NCBI RefSeq assembly: GCF_002198715.1 | Contig: NZ_MWLK01000029.1 | Span: 1 to 64,000 of the forward strand | Origin: Rhodomicrobium sp. R_RK_3 | GTDB lineage: Bacteria; Pseudomonadota; Alphaproteobacteria; Rhizobiales; Rhodomicrobiaceae | Direction: 5' to 3' | Length of the DNA stretch: 64,000 bases | Part shown: piece by piece, positions 33,541 to 42,321 of the stretch | Layout of the letters: each line of letters starts with the position of its first letter | Numbering within the stretch: position 1 is the first letter of the stretch | Notes under the pieces: generated by a model | What the model saw: the letters and a program-made list of their open reading frames with translations, nothing else | Told to the model about the DNA's origin: nothing | Databases searched by the model: none | Translations under genes and position numbers: made by a program

Positions 33541-35268
33541 ATGGTCTCGACAGGGACACTCGAGGGCGTCGGCGGCCGCGCGGAGGGCTGGCGTTTGCGC
33601 GTGGATGGCGGCGCGGCGCTGATGGCGGCGGCATCGGGGCTGCTGGCGCTCTTGGTCATCCTGCCTTTCGGCTGGCTGGCTTATTTCGCCTTCACCTCGC
33701 CGGACGGCGCGTTAACGCTGGCCAATTTCACCGCGCTCGTCACCGACCCTTCGCTCGCCGCCCCGATCCGCACGACGGCGATCCTGGCCACCTCCGTCGC
33801 GCTGGCAAGCATGGCCGTCGCCATGCCGCTCGCCTGGCTCGTCGCGCGCACCGACATCCCAGCCCGCCGCACCATCCGCATCCTGATGACGGCCTCTTTC
33901 GTGACGCCGCCCTTTCTCGGCGCCATCGCCTGGGAAATCCTCGCCGCGCCGAATAGCGGCATCCTCAACCGCCTCTGGCGCGATCTCTCCGGTGCGGAAG
34001 TGCCGCTGTTCAACATCTATTCGCTCTCCGGCCTGATCTTCGTCATCGCCTGCTACACGACGCCTTTCGTCTTCGTGCTGCTCGCCAATGCGCTCGACCG
34101 CATCCCCGCCGAACTCGAAGACGCCGCCGGCATCCTCGGCGCGCGGCCCTTGCGTATTCTGCGCGACGTGACGCTGCCGCTGGTGCTGCCGGCGATCCTC
34201 GCCGGCGCGCTGATCGCCTTCCTGCAGGCCATGGTGCTGTTCGGCTCGCCCGCGATCCTGGCGCTGCCCGCCGGCTTCCACACGATCACCACCAAGATCT
34301 TCATGCTGTTCCAATTCCCGCCCAAACCGCATGTCGCGGCGGCGGCGGCTCTGCCCTTGCTGGCGGTGACGGTGCTGCTGCTCTGGGGACAGCGGCGGCT
34401 GATGGGGCGGCGGCAATTCACCGTCATCGGCGGCAAGGGCGGCACCACGCGCCGCGTCGCGCTGGGACGCTGGCGCTATGCGGCGCTTGCCTTCGCGCTC
34501 GGCGTGCTGGCCTTCCCGGTGTTCCTGCCTTACGCCGCGCTGCTCAAGGCCGCCGCCACCCGCGTCGCCTCCGATCCGCTCTCCTGGTCGACGCTGACAT
34601 GGTTCAACGTCCATTTCGTCTTCTACGAATTCTCCCAGACCATCCCCGCGATCTGGAACACGCTGATCCTCGCCGCCTCCGCCGCGACGCTCGGCGCGCT
34701 GCTTGCCTTCGCCATCGCCTGGCTGGTGAGCCGCAGCACCCATCCGGGACGGCATGTCGTCGAATTCCTGGTGACGGCGCCGGTCGCCATCCCCGGCATC
34801 GTGCTCGGCGTCGGGCTGTTCCTCGCCTATGCGCGGCCGCCGCTGATGCTCTACGGAACGCTCTGGATCCTGTTCCTCGCCTATCTCACCATCGAATTGC
34901 CGCCCGCCTTCCAGCAGATGCGCAGCGCCTTTCGCGCCGTCCATCCGGAACTCGAAGAGGCGAGCCGCATCCTCGGCGGCACAAGGCTGACGACGCTCTG
35001 GCGCATTTCGGAGCCGCTGGTGCGCCCGGCCCTGGTGAGCGCCTGGTGCTTCATCTTCATCGGCGTGGTGCGGGAATTATCGGCCGCGATCATGCTGTTC
35101 ACCGCGCGCACGAAAGTCTTGTCGGTGGTGATCTATGACCTCAATGAGAGCGGCGATCTCGGCGCGATCGCCGTGCTCGGCATCACCATGCTGGTCGGCA
35201 CACTCGCAATCGTCGCCTTCGCGAGCCGGCTGGCCGCCGCGCCCAATCTGGTGCAGCGGGCAGGCTAG
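33541..35268 (+). CDS. ABC transporter permease with two fused membrane domains (FbpB-like)
   Basis: 575 residues from ATG 33541 (GAGG eight bases upstream). About 12 membrane helices in two homologous halves, each with the EAA-type loop that contacts the ATPase: ELEDAAGILGARPLRILRDV near residue 190 and ELEEASRILGGTRLTTLWRI near residue 475. This fused layout is typical of Fe(III) importers of the Fbp/Sfu type. Completes the system begun by the ATPase at 31101. Confidence 0.92.
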   Translation: MVSTGTLEGVGGRAEGWRLRVDGGAALMAAASGLLALLVILPFGWLAYFAFTSPDGALTLANFTALVTDPSLAAPIRTTAILATSVALASMAVAMPLAWLVARTDIPARRTIRILMTASFVTPPFLGAIAWEILAAPNSGILNRLWRDLSGAEVPLFNIYSLSGLIFVIACYTTPFVFVLLANALDRIPAELEDAAGILGARPLRILRDVTLPLVLPAILAGALIAFLQAMVLFGSPAILALPAGFHTITTKIFMLFQFPPKPHVAAAAALPLLAVTVLLLWGQRRLMGRRQFTVIGGKGGTTRRVALGRWRYAALAFALGVLAFPVFLPYAALLKAAATRVASDPLSWSTLTWFNVHFVFYEFSQTIPAIWNTLILAASAATLGALLAFAIAWLVSRSTHPGRHVVEFLVTAPVAIPGIVLGVGLFLAYARPPLMLYGTLWILFLAYLTIELPPAFQQMRSAFRAVHPELEEASRILGGTRLTTLWRISEPLVRPALVSAWCFIFIGVVRELSAAIMLFTARTKVLSVVIYDLNESGDLGAIAVLGITMLVGTLAIVAFASRLAAAPNLVQRAG

Positions 35269-35313
35269 GGCAGAGCCCGGCGAGCCCGCGCATCACGCGC
35301 GCGCCAGACGCTG

Positions 35314-35967
35314 CTACCGCCGCTCCAGCTTGGCCTGGATCGCGTAGCCGCCGAACAGGCGCGCCGTCGTCGCGCGCAGGCCGAGTTGCGCGGCGTGGGC
35401 GGTGATCTTGCTCTCGAAGGCGGCGATCGGGCGGACGGAGAAGCGGCCGAGCCAGGCGTGCTGGGCGCGGCGCATCAGCGCCGGATATTGGGCGAAATCG
35501 CCGAAATCGACGATCTGGATGGCGCCGCCCGGCGCCACATGGCTGGCGGCGGCGCGGACCACCTCCCGCCAGGACGGCACCATCGACAGCACATAGGAGA
35601 TGAAGATGCGGTCGAAGCGCTCGGCGCCGAACAAAGCCGTAGCGTCGAAATCGGTGGCGTCGCCGGCGGTCATCGTGATGCGCCGCTCAAGCCCCGCCCG
35701 CTCCACCGAGCCGCGGGCCGTCCGCAGCATTTCCTCCGACACGTCCAGCCCGTAGAGCCGCGCGGAGGGATAGCGCCGCGCCGCCAGCACCAGATTGCGC
35801 GCCGTGCCGCAGCCGATCTCCAGCACCGTGCCGCCCTCGGGCACGTCGAGATCGGCGATCACCCGGTTGCGGCCGAGCAGGTAATAGCGCCGCGTGGCGT
35901 CGTAGATGAAGCGCTGGCGGCGGTAGATGCCGTCCATATGGTCGGCGGCGGAAGCGATGTGCGACAT
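35314..35967 (-). CDS. btaB: BtaB-like S-adenosylmethionine N-methyltransferase
   Basis: 217 residues. SAM-binding motif I is VLEIGCGTARNLVLAARR near residue 48, followed by LYGLDVSEEMLRTARGSV and ISYVLSMVPSWREVVRAA. MDGIYRRQRFIYDATRRYYLLGR at the N-terminus is the usual start of BtaB. BtaB trimethylates diacylglyceryl-homoserine to give the betaine lipid DGTS. It starts five bases downstream of the btaA stop, in the operon plcP-btaA-btaB. Confidence 0.9.
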   Translation of the reverse strand: MSHIASAADHMDGIYRRQRFIYDATRRYYLLGRNRVIADLDVPEGGTVLEIGCGTARNLVLAARRYPSARLYGLDVSEEMLRTARGSVERAGLERRITMTAGDATDFDATALFGAERFDRIFISYVLSMVPSWREVVRAAASHVAPGGAIQIVDFGDFAQYPALMRRAQHAWLGRFSVRPIAAFESKITAHAAQLGLRATTARLFGGYAIQAKLERR

Positions 35968-35971
35968 GGGC

Positions 35972-37219
35972 TCAAGCCTTCAAGAGATAGAGGTGGAAGC
36001 CGCCATAGATCGCCGAGCGGTCCCTGGCCGTCAGCGCGCGGGAGAGGTCGGCCGCATAGTCCCAGCGGCCGAGAATGTCGGCCGGCACGCGGCCCGGCAG
36101 GATGCTCGCCTCGCCGGCGGTGCGGAAGATGACGCGGGCGCCGGGGCGGGCGGTGCGGGTGATCTCGCGCCAGAGCCGGGTGAGATCGGCGTCGCCCATC
36201 CAGTCCTGCGCGTCGAGCAGCACATAGCGGTCCATGCTCTGTGCGGGCGCGGCGGCCAGATGCTCGGTCAGCGAGACGTGATGCACCGAGACGCGCGAGG
36301 CGTTCTTGCGCAGCGCGTCGAAATTGGCGCGGTCGAGATAGGGCGGCAGGGTGCCGCGTCCCGAACTGGCATAGCGGCGGCCAAAGGCCTGCCAGGCAAA
36401 GTAATTTTCCTCGAGCGGGAAGCCGCAGGCCAGCCGTTCGAGGCGCTGGCGCAGCACCTCCGCCATGCCGCCCTCCACCTCGCCGACCAGCGCGCGATAT
36501 TGCGCCGGCGGAATGCCGAGGCCGTAGAGCGAGGCCGGGCGGTTGACCAGCCAGCGCACGGTGCGGCGGCGGAAGAGCGGCGCCAGTTCGCGGTCGAAGA
36601 TCCGGCGCTGCTCTTCCAGCGTCCCCGCTTTCAGCAGCGTGCGCGGATTGACGCCGTGCAGCCGCGCGACCAGATGGCTCGCGCCGATGAAATTGCCCAG
36701 GATGCCGGCGCGGTAGAAATTGCTGGCGAAGCGTCCGATCCGCCGGCCGCGGCGGACGCCGTGGCGGCCATACCAATAGGCGGCGGTACGGGCGTCCAGG
36801 TGCGGCAGGATATACCGCTTGAAGGCGGCGATATTGTCCCGCGTGTCGGCCGCGCCGAAGAAGCGGTAGAAGGCGTCGTAATCCGGCAGATGGCTGGCGG
36901 CGGCCAGTTTCAGCCGGTTCAGCGCGATATGGGCGGCATTGATGTCGACGGCGGTGACATGGGCCGGGCCGGCGGTGAGGTAGCTCAGCACGTTGCAGCC
37001 GCCCGAGGCGATGGTGATGATGCGGCTGTTTTCATCGAGCGCCAGCGCTTCCAGATCGACGGCCGGGTCTTCCCAGATCTGCGGATAGACAAGGTTGGAG
37101 AACACCATCGCGAACAGCCGCTCGCGCAGGCCCTCGGCCGAGAACAGCCGGTTCCGCGCCACCGCCGCGCCGATCATCGCGCCGCTTCTGGGTCTCGTCG
37201 CTTCTGTCCTGTCCAGCAA
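35972..37219 (-). CDS. btaA: BtaA, S-adenosylmethionine:diacylglycerol 3-amino-3-carboxypropyltransferase (DUF3419)
   Basis: 415 residues, the normal BtaA length. The DUF3419 pattern is clear: FSNLVYPQIWEDPAVDLEALAL, IITIASGGCNVLSYLTAGPAHVTAVDINAAHIAL (SAM-binding), YRFFGAADTRDNIAAF, and DAQDWMGDADLTRLWREITRTARPGARVIFRTA. BtaA moves the aminocarboxypropyl group of SAM to diacylglycerol, the first step of DGTS synthesis. The diacylglycerol is probably supplied by the PlcP-like enzyme 33 bp upstream in the same operon. Confidence 0.93.
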   Translation of the reverse strand: MLDRTEATRPRSGAMIGAAVARNRLFSAEGLRERLFAMVFSNLVYPQIWEDPAVDLEALALDENSRIITIASGGCNVLSYLTAGPAHVTAVDINAAHIALNRLKLAAASHLPDYDAFYRFFGAADTRDNIAAFKRYILPHLDARTAAYWYGRHGVRRGRRIGRFASNFYRAGILGNFIGASHLVARLHGVNPRTLLKAGTLEEQRRIFDRELAPLFRRRTVRWLVNRPASLYGLGIPPAQYRALVGEVEGGMAEVLRQRLERLACGFPLEENYFAWQAFGRRYASSGRGTLPPYLDRANFDALRKNASRVSVHHVSLTEHLAAAPAQSMDRYVLLDAQDWMGDADLTRLWREITRTARPGARVIFRTAGEASILPGRVPADILGRWDYAADLSRALTARDRSAIYGGFHLYLLKA

Positions 37220-37252
37220 TCCTGCCTCCTGGTTTGCGTTTCGATTCGGGGA

Positions 37253-38179
37253 TTAGACGCGGGTCTCGACCGCATGCTCCGCCTCGAGCGGGGGGAGCGG
37301 CAGGGCGCCGTCGGCCTCGAGCGGCGCCGCCTCGGCCTCGATCAACGCGATCGGCGCCGCCGCCGCGATCATCGCCGGAGCCGCATATTTCGCGGCCTCC
37401 TCGTGCCAGCGGATCAGCCGGATCTGGCCGTCATGATCTTCGGCGAGCGCCGTGCAGCTTTCGACCCAGTCGCCGCAATTGATGTAGCGGATGCCGTGGA
37501 TCATGCGGTCGGCGGCATGATGGATATGGCCGCAGATCACGCCATCGGCCTCGCGGCGCTTGGCCTCGTCGGCGATGGCGGTCTCGAACTCGCCGATGAA
37601 ATTCACCGCGCTCTTGACCCGCTGCTTCAGATAGGCCGAGAGCGACCAATAGCCGAAGCCCAGCCGCCGCCGCACCCAGTTCAGCGGATTGTTGCACCAG
37701 AGCGCGATCTCATAGGAGCGGTCGCCGAGGAAGGCCAGCCATTTGGCGTAGCGCACGACGATGTCGAACTCATCGCCATGCATGACGAGGATACGGCGGC
37801 CATCGGCGGTCTGATGCACGAAATCATGGTGGATCTCGATGCCGCCGAAGCTCATGCCACAATAGTCGCGCAGTGCTTCGTCATGATTGCCGGGGATGAA
37901 GATGATGCGGGCGCCCTTGCGGACTTTGCGTAGCAATTTCTGCAGCACGTCATTATGCGATTGCGGCCAGACCGGCCCGCGCTTGACGCGCCAGAAATCG
38001 ATGATGTCGCCGACGAGATAGATGGTTTCGGCGTCGTTGAGCCGTAGAAATTCCAAGATGGCATCCGCCTGACAGGATCTCGTGCCGAGATGAGTGTCGG
38101 AGATGAAGAGAGTCCGGAAGCTCCGACCGTCCCGATCGCGGTCTTCCTGGTGGCCGTGGGGGTCGTATACGCTCAGCAT
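37253..38179 (-). CDS. plcP: PlcP-like metallophosphoesterase (phospholipase C for lipid remodelling)
   Basis: 308 residues from ATG 38179 (AGGA seven bases upstream; a TTG one codon earlier is less likely). All calcineurin-type metal motifs are present: SDTHLG, VGDIIDFW, PGNHDEALR, MHGDEFD and GHIHHA. It resembles LpxH but its place before btaA-btaB matches PlcP of Sinorhizobium, which splits membrane phospholipids to diacylglycerol under phosphate starvation. The C-terminal 50 residues are Ala/Glu-rich. A candidate PHO box is 42-59 bp upstream. LpxH-like function is the alternative. Confidence 0.85.
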   Translation of the reverse strand: MLSVYDPHGHQEDRDRDGRSFRTLFISDTHLGTRSCQADAILEFLRLNDAETIYLVGDIIDFWRVKRGPVWPQSHNDVLQKLLRKVRKGARIIFIPGNHDEALRDYCGMSFGGIEIHHDFVHQTADGRRILVMHGDEFDIVVRYAKWLAFLGDRSYEIALWCNNPLNWVRRRLGFGYWSLSAYLKQRVKSAVNFIGEFETAIADEAKRREADGVICGHIHHAADRMIHGIRYINCGDWVESCTALAEDHDGQIRLIRWHEEAAKYAAPAMIAAAAPIALIEAEAAPLEADGALPLPPLEAEHAVETRV

Positions 38180-38220
38180 CAAAGCGTCCTGTTTCTCTCA
38201 TGCAAAGGAAACCGATTTAC

Positions 38221-38238
38221 ATATCAAGCGTGTGACAA
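38221..38238 (-). promoter_or_regulatory. Candidate PHO box upstream of plcP
   Basis: Read on the minus strand: TTGTCAC-ACGC-TTGATAT, against the PhoB consensus CTGTCAT-N4-CTGTCAT (5 of 7 and 4 of 7 matches, correct 11-base phasing). It lies 42-59 bp before the plcP start. Confidence 0.45.
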
Positions 38239-38396
38239 GGGACCGATTGGGGCGGCGCGGTGTTAGACTGATGATCGCAAAGCGTCCGGATGTCGCGGGG
38301 TGGAACGAAAATCTTGCAATCTCGGCGTGCTTTGGCAAAGGTTGCGCCGCAAACGGAGTATCGGGAGCCGCATTCGGCGGCCATATCGGGAGATTT

Positions 38397-39242
38397 GTGA
38401 TCGTAAGCGTTCATCTTTGTACGCACCGATTCGCGCGGCTTGGCCTCGCGGCGGTGTTCCTCCTGGCGGTGCCGTCTTTGGCATTGGCCACAAACGAAGA
38501 CGAGGCCATCAAGCCGGCGGCGATCGAAGCCGGAGCAACCAAGCCTGCCGAGACTGAAACCGGCGCCGCCAAGCCGGCGGAGGGCGATGCCGAAGCCGCC
38601 AAGCCCGAGCCTGTCGTGGGCGAAGCGCTGAAGCCGGTGGAGAATGAGCAGCTCTTTCTCGACCGCCTGTCGCAAGCCGAATCGGGCGGGCGGCAATATG
38701 CCAAAAACCCCCGCTCGAGCGCGCTCGGGCCGTTCCAGTTCATCCACGCCACCTTCTTCGACGTGGTGACGCGAAACTTCCCCGAGATCGCCGAAGGCAA
38801 ATCGCGGGCGGAGATTTCCAAGCTGCGGGTCGACCCGCATGTCGCCCGCAACGCCGCGCGCGCCTATACCCGCGAAAATGCCGCTTTTCTCGAAGCCAAC
38901 GGCCTGACGCCGGACGCAGGCGCCCTGCGGCTGGCCTTTCTGGTCGGTCCGAACGCGGCCGTCGATCTGCTGTCCGCCGAACCGTCGGCCTCCGTCGCCA
39001 GCGTGCTCGGCAAGGCCGCCGTCGGCGCCAACCCGTTCATGGCGCGCATGACCGCCGAGCAGCTCATCGAGCGCGCCAAGCGCGAGGCCGAAGGCATCCG
39101 CCCCCTGCGGGGACGCGGTGCGCGCAAAGGCGCCGCGGCGCTCCCCGCCGTCAAATATCGTTGTGCGATCAGCCGGCCGAGCTGCCAGAAATGGGTGGCC
39201 CTGGCCAAGCAGCGCGCGACAAGGAAAGTCGCCGGCGACTGA
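38397..39242 (+). CDS. Exported SLT-type (lytic transglycosylase-like) protein
   Basis: 281 residues from GTG 38397, chosen because a signal peptide follows directly (LGLAAVFLLAVPSLALA, cleavage near 30). Residues 35-80 are a repetitive Ala/Glu/Lys/Pro linker (AGATKPAETETGAAKPAEGD) that may span the cell wall. The SLT domain begins near 85: FLDRLSQAESGGRQYAKNP with the catalytic Glu, then SSALGPFQFIHATFFDVV. Cleaves peptidoglycan glycan strands, or may be a wall-binding protein. Its C-terminus has two Cys (YRCAISRPSCQKW). Stands alone, divergent from plcP. Confidence 0.82.
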   Translation: MIVSVHLCTHRFARLGLAAVFLLAVPSLALATNEDEAIKPAAIEAGATKPAETETGAAKPAEGDAEAAKPEPVVGEALKPVENEQLFLDRLSQAESGGRQYAKNPRSSALGPFQFIHATFFDVVTRNFPEIAEGKSRAEISKLRVDPHVARNAARAYTRENAAFLEANGLTPDAGALRLAFLVGPNAAVDLLSAEPSASVASVLGKAAVGANPFMARMTAEQLIERAKREAEGIRPLRGRGARKGAAALPAVKYRCAISRPSCQKWVALAKQRATRKVAGD

Positions 39243-39395
39243 GGCGGCAACGGCTCGCCCAGAATTCATGCATTCGGAATCATCCCCCCGCGACGGCACG
39301 GGGCATCTTGCGCATCGGCGGAAGAGGTCAGGCGGAAGCCAAAGATCCGAGTTTGTGAATCCTGGCGCCCTCGCGTTTCTCGCGGCGGGGGCCAC

Positions 39396-39429
39396 AAAAA
39401 AAACGCGGTGCAGGGCTGCACCGCGTTTT
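39396..39429 (-). terminator. Terminator downstream of the first tandem barrel gene
   Basis: 13-bp perfect stem AAAACGCGGTGCA / TGCACCGCGTTTT with a four-base loop; on the minus strand it is followed by a run of eight T. It could also stop transcripts from the plus-strand SLT gene. Confidence 0.88.
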
Positions 39430-39459
39430 CGAGACAGAGATTAGGGAGAGTTCGTCTTC

Positions 39460-40101
39460 TTATTTCAGGGCGTCCTGATAGGCATCGCCGCCCAGATGAT
39501 AGGTCAGGCGGGCGCGCACGGACCAGAAATCCTGGTCTTCGTCGCTGAAATCCTGCTCGCCGAAATTGTAGTAGAGGCCTTCGAGACCGACGCTGACATT
39601 CTGCGCGATCTTGTGGTCGACGCCGAGGCCGACGACGAAGCCGTCCAGCGTGTCGTCATCGCCGAAATTGTCGTCCTGGCCGAGGAAGGCCCAGCCGCCG
39701 GTGGCATAGAACAGCGTTGCGCCTTCGGCATAGCCGAGGCGGGCGCGGACGCTGCCGAGATAGTCGATGTCGTCACCGAAGCTGACATCGCCCTCGACGC
39801 CGAGCACGAGGCCATTCGAACGCTGCCAGTTGTAGCCGAGATGGACGCCGCCGAGGAAGATGGTGTCGTCGCCATCATTGTCGCCGAAGTCGCGCACATC
39901 CGAGAAGCGGCGATCATTGTCGTCGTCGTCATTGAAGGCTGCGCCGGCATTCACGCCGAAATAGAGGCCGCTCCAGGTGATCGCCGGCAGATATTCGCCC
40001 GGCGCATCCTTGTAGCTGCCACGGCCGAGATCGGCCGCGCTGGCCGAAGCCGCCGCGCCGACGAGCAAGGCCGCCCCGAGTAATGCTGTCTTCATGGTCA
40101 A
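39460..40101 (-). CDS. Outer-membrane beta-barrel protein, Omp25/31-like (tandem paralogue 1)
   Basis: 213 residues. Start is TTG 40101 (GGGGGA six bases upstream) or ATG 40095; both precede the same signal peptide (ALLVGAAASASAADLGRG). The barrel has GLYFGVNAGAAF, GGVHLGYNWQRSNGLVLGVEGDVSFGD, LGSVRARLGYAEGATLFYATGGWAFLG and VSVGLEGLYYNFG. Loops are very acidic (DDDDNDRRFSDVRDFGDNDGDD). The last strand ends ARLTYHL, then a nine-residue tail ending LK. Shares layout with the next three genes. Surface exposure and porin or adhesin activity are inferred from the Omp25/31 family. Confidence 0.87.
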   Translation of the reverse strand: MTMKTALLGAALLVGAAASASAADLGRGSYKDAPGEYLPAITWSGLYFGVNAGAAFNDDDDNDRRFSDVRDFGDNDGDDTIFLGGVHLGYNWQRSNGLVLGVEGDVSFGDDIDYLGSVRARLGYAEGATLFYATGGWAFLGQDDNFGDDDTLDGFVVGLGVDHKIAQNVSVGLEGLYYNFGEQDFSDEDQDFWSVRARLTYHLGGDAYQDALK

Positions 40102-40429
40102 GTTGTGTCCCCCAATTCAGGATGGTTGTGCTTAGCGCATGGGCTGAAGGTAGGAAGCGAGCCGGGGGAGAAAACCAACCCAAGATGGATTTTGCCTTTA
40201 TCGAACAACTTTGAGTTGTGGTGCATTTTGCGATTGGAAAAAATCGTTTAAAATCAACCGCTTGATAACAAATTTGGCTGTGTCCCAAGGGCAACAGGCT
40301 GGAGCATTCGGGCCAGATGCGTAAAGTCCGTGCAGGCGGCGGTAAAGGCTTGCAGGTGTTATGAAAAAGAAAACGGCGCGTGAATCACCACGCGCCGTGC
40401 AGTCTGTCGTTGAAATGAAGCCGAAAGGC
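40102..40429. other. Spacer between tandem barrel genes 1 and 2
   Basis: 328 bp holding the promoter region of paralogue 1 (AT-rich at 40180-40290) and, at 40362-40396, the terminator of paralogue 2. No gene seen. Confidence 0.6.
40362..40396 (-). terminator. Terminator downstream of tandem paralogue 2
   Basis: Eight-base stem GGCGCGTG / CACGCGCC with a six-base loop; on the minus strand followed by GTTTTCTTTTTC. Confidence 0.8.
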
Positions 40430-41107
40430 TTACTTCAGCGGGCTTTCGTAGCCGGAATTGAAGTGGTAGTTCAGGCGGGCCTGGACCGTGAAGAAGTCGC
40501 GGTCAATGTCAACGCCCTCTTCGACGGAATCGGACGAGAAGTTGTAATAGAGGCCTTCGACGCCGAAGCTCACATTGTCGGTGAGCTTGTAATCCCAGCC
40601 GCCGCCTACAACGAAGCCGACTGCCAGATCGTCATCGAACGCTGCCGAGACATCGTCAGCGTACTGCAGGAAGGCAACGCCGGCGGTGCCGTAAACCAGC
40701 GACTTGTCAAAGGCATAGCCCAGACGGCCGCGGATGCTTGCCAGATAGTCGGTCTGATCGAAGCCAGCTTCGGTTTCGTCGTTCACCAAGCCGATCGAGC
40801 CTTCGAGGCCATACACGACGTTGCCCTGCTGCCAGTTGTAGCCGAGCTGAACGCCGCCGACAAAAGCATTGTCGATGTCGAAGTCGCCTTCGCCGTCGAT
40901 TTCAACGGTGTCACCGAAGGTCGAGCCGGCATGGACGCCAGCATAGAAGCCGGTCCAGGTGATGGCCGGGAGGTAAGCGGACCCCTCGTCCTTGTAGCTG
41001 CCGCCATGGCCGCGGCCCAGATCGGCTGCGGAGGCTGCTGCGGTGGCTGCGATCAGAAAGCTTGCGCCAAGAAGCGCGGTCTTAAATGCGTTCACGTTGT
41101 CCCTCAT
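40430..41107 (-). CDS. Outer-membrane beta-barrel protein, Omp25/31-like (tandem paralogue 2)
   Basis: 225 residues from ATG 41107 (AGGA eight bases upstream). The signal peptide starts MRDNVNAFKTALLGA and ends AASAADLGRG, nearly the same as in paralogue 3. Barrel strands: GFYAGVHAGSTFGD, GGVQLGYNWQQGNVVYGLEGSIG, LASIRGRLGYAFDKSLVYGTAGVAFL, VSFGVEGLYYNFSSDSVEEGVDIDRDFFTVQARLNYHF. After the terminal aromatic residue there is a tail NSGYESPLK. Most similar to paralogue 3, including the 5' leader with a TCCCG-tgg-CGGGA hairpin at 41125-41137. Confidence 0.88.
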   Translation of the reverse strand: MRDNVNAFKTALLGASFLIAATAAASAADLGRGHGGSYKDEGSAYLPAITWTGFYAGVHAGSTFGDTVEIDGEGDFDIDNAFVGGVQLGYNWQQGNVVYGLEGSIGLVNDETEAGFDQTDYLASIRGRLGYAFDKSLVYGTAGVAFLQYADDVSAAFDDDLAVGFVVGGGWDYKLTDNVSFGVEGLYYNFSSDSVEEGVDIDRDFFTVQARLNYHFNSGYESPLK

Positions 41108-41327
41108 TTTATGGGTCCTGATGTTCCCGTGGCGGGACAATAAGTGCGACTCAGGGGAGGGTGAACCAACCGGAAGGTGAGCGCATTCCGAACCAATCGC
41201 TCTGCGTGTTGGTGAAAATGCGTATATAATGCATTTTTGAAAAAGCATTCTAAAACAATGATTTAGGCGACTTTCGGCTCTGTTGCATTGCAGCAACGCC
41301 CGTTGCTGATTTCACCTGAATGCATAA

Positions 41328-41359
41328 TTCGCGGGCGAAGTGGTTACTCCGCCCGCGAA
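41328..41359 (-). terminator. Hairpin downstream of tandem paralogue 3
   Basis: Ten-base stem TTCGCGGGCG / CGCCCGCGAA, 12-base loop, six bases after the paralogue 3 stop. The T-run is poor, so termination may be partial. Confidence 0.55.
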
Positions 41360-41364
41360 ATTGC

Positions 41365-42048
41365 TTATTTCAGCGGATTTTCGAAGCTGTTGCCGAACTG
41401 GAAGTTCAGGCGAGCCTGCACCGTGAAGAAGTCACGGTCGATATCAACGCCGTTCTCAGCCGAATCGGACGAGAAGTTGTAGTAGAGGCTTTCGACGCCG
41501 AAGCTGAGATTCTCGGTGATCTTGCGCTCGATGCCGCCACCGACCACGAAGCCGATGGAGGTGTCATCATCGAGAAGGTCAGCGGCTTCGTCAGAAGCGC
41601 CGAGGAAGGCAACGCCAGCCGTGCCATAGACGAGGTTCTTGTCGATAGCGTAGCCGAGACGGCCGCGAACGCTGGCCAGGTAATCCGAAAGGTCCTCACC
41701 GTTCAGCTCGTCATCGATCAGGCCGATCTGACCTTCGATACCGTAGACGACGTTGCCCTGCTGCCAGTTGTAACCGATCTGGCCGCCGCCGGTGAAGGAC
41801 TCGTCGATGTCGACACCTGAATGGAAGTCGCCTTCCGACGCGTCGAATCGGTCGCCAAGAGTCGCGCCGGCATAGACGCCGGCATAGAAGCCGGCCCAGG
41901 TGATGGCGGGGTAGTAGGACTGATCGTCCTTATAGCCGCCTTCACCATGGCCGCGGCCCAGATCGGCTGCGGAGGCTGCGGCAGAAGCGGAGATCAGAAG
42001 GCTTGCGCCAAGAAGCGCGGTCTTGAATGCGTTCACTGTATCCCTCAT
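41365..42048 (-). CDS. Outer-membrane beta-barrel protein, Omp25/31-like (tandem paralogue 3)
   Basis: 227 residues from ATG 42048. Signal peptide MRDTVNAFKTALLGASLLIS...AADLGRG. The barrel strands run in parallel with paralogue 2: GFYAGVYAGATLGD, GGGQIGYNWQQGNVVYGIEGQIG, LASVRGRLGYAIDKNLVYGTAGVAFLG, and VDIDRDFFTVQARLNFQFG, with tail NSFENPLK. Variation is concentrated in acidic loops (DASEGDFHSGVDIDES). The pattern of conserved strands and changed loops is what surface-selected paralogues show. Confidence 0.88.
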   Translation of the reverse strand: MRDTVNAFKTALLGASLLISASAAASAADLGRGHGEGGYKDDQSYYPAITWAGFYAGVYAGATLGDRFDASEGDFHSGVDIDESFTGGGQIGYNWQQGNVVYGIEGQIGLIDDELNGEDLSDYLASVRGRLGYAIDKNLVYGTAGVAFLGASDEAADLLDDDTSIGFVVGGGIERKITENLSFGVESLYYNFSSDSAENGVDIDRDFFTVQARLNFQFGNSFENPLK

Positions 42049-42286
42049 GTGGTGGATCCCGATGTTCCCGGATGACGGGACCATATGTGAGCCGCCGAGG
42101 GCCGGTGAACCGACCGGAGGTTGAGTGAGGCTGGAGCTAGCCGCACTGCGTGTAGGCGAAACTGCGTATATTGTGCAATCGCGAAAAATGCTTGCAGATC
42201 AAAGGCTTAATGTGTTTTTGCGGTAGTGGCTTGCGGGCAACAGCGCCTAACCAATTGATTTGAATACGTAATTCGCCGGCAGAATC

Positions 42287-42314
42287 CGCGGGCGGAACGG
42301 CTGTCCCGCCCGCG
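42287..42314 (-). terminator. Hairpin downstream of tandem paralogue 4
   Basis: Nine-base stem CGCGGGCGG / CCGCCCGCG with a ten-base loop, seven bases after the paralogue 4 stop. No long T-run; likely a weak terminator or transcript-stabilising loop. Confidence 0.5.
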
Positions 42315-42321
42315 AATCAGC

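Noticed and set aside
35927-37933. 668-codon plus-strand frame across btaA and plcP
   Set aside because: Spans two well-supported minus-strand genes; composition artefact.
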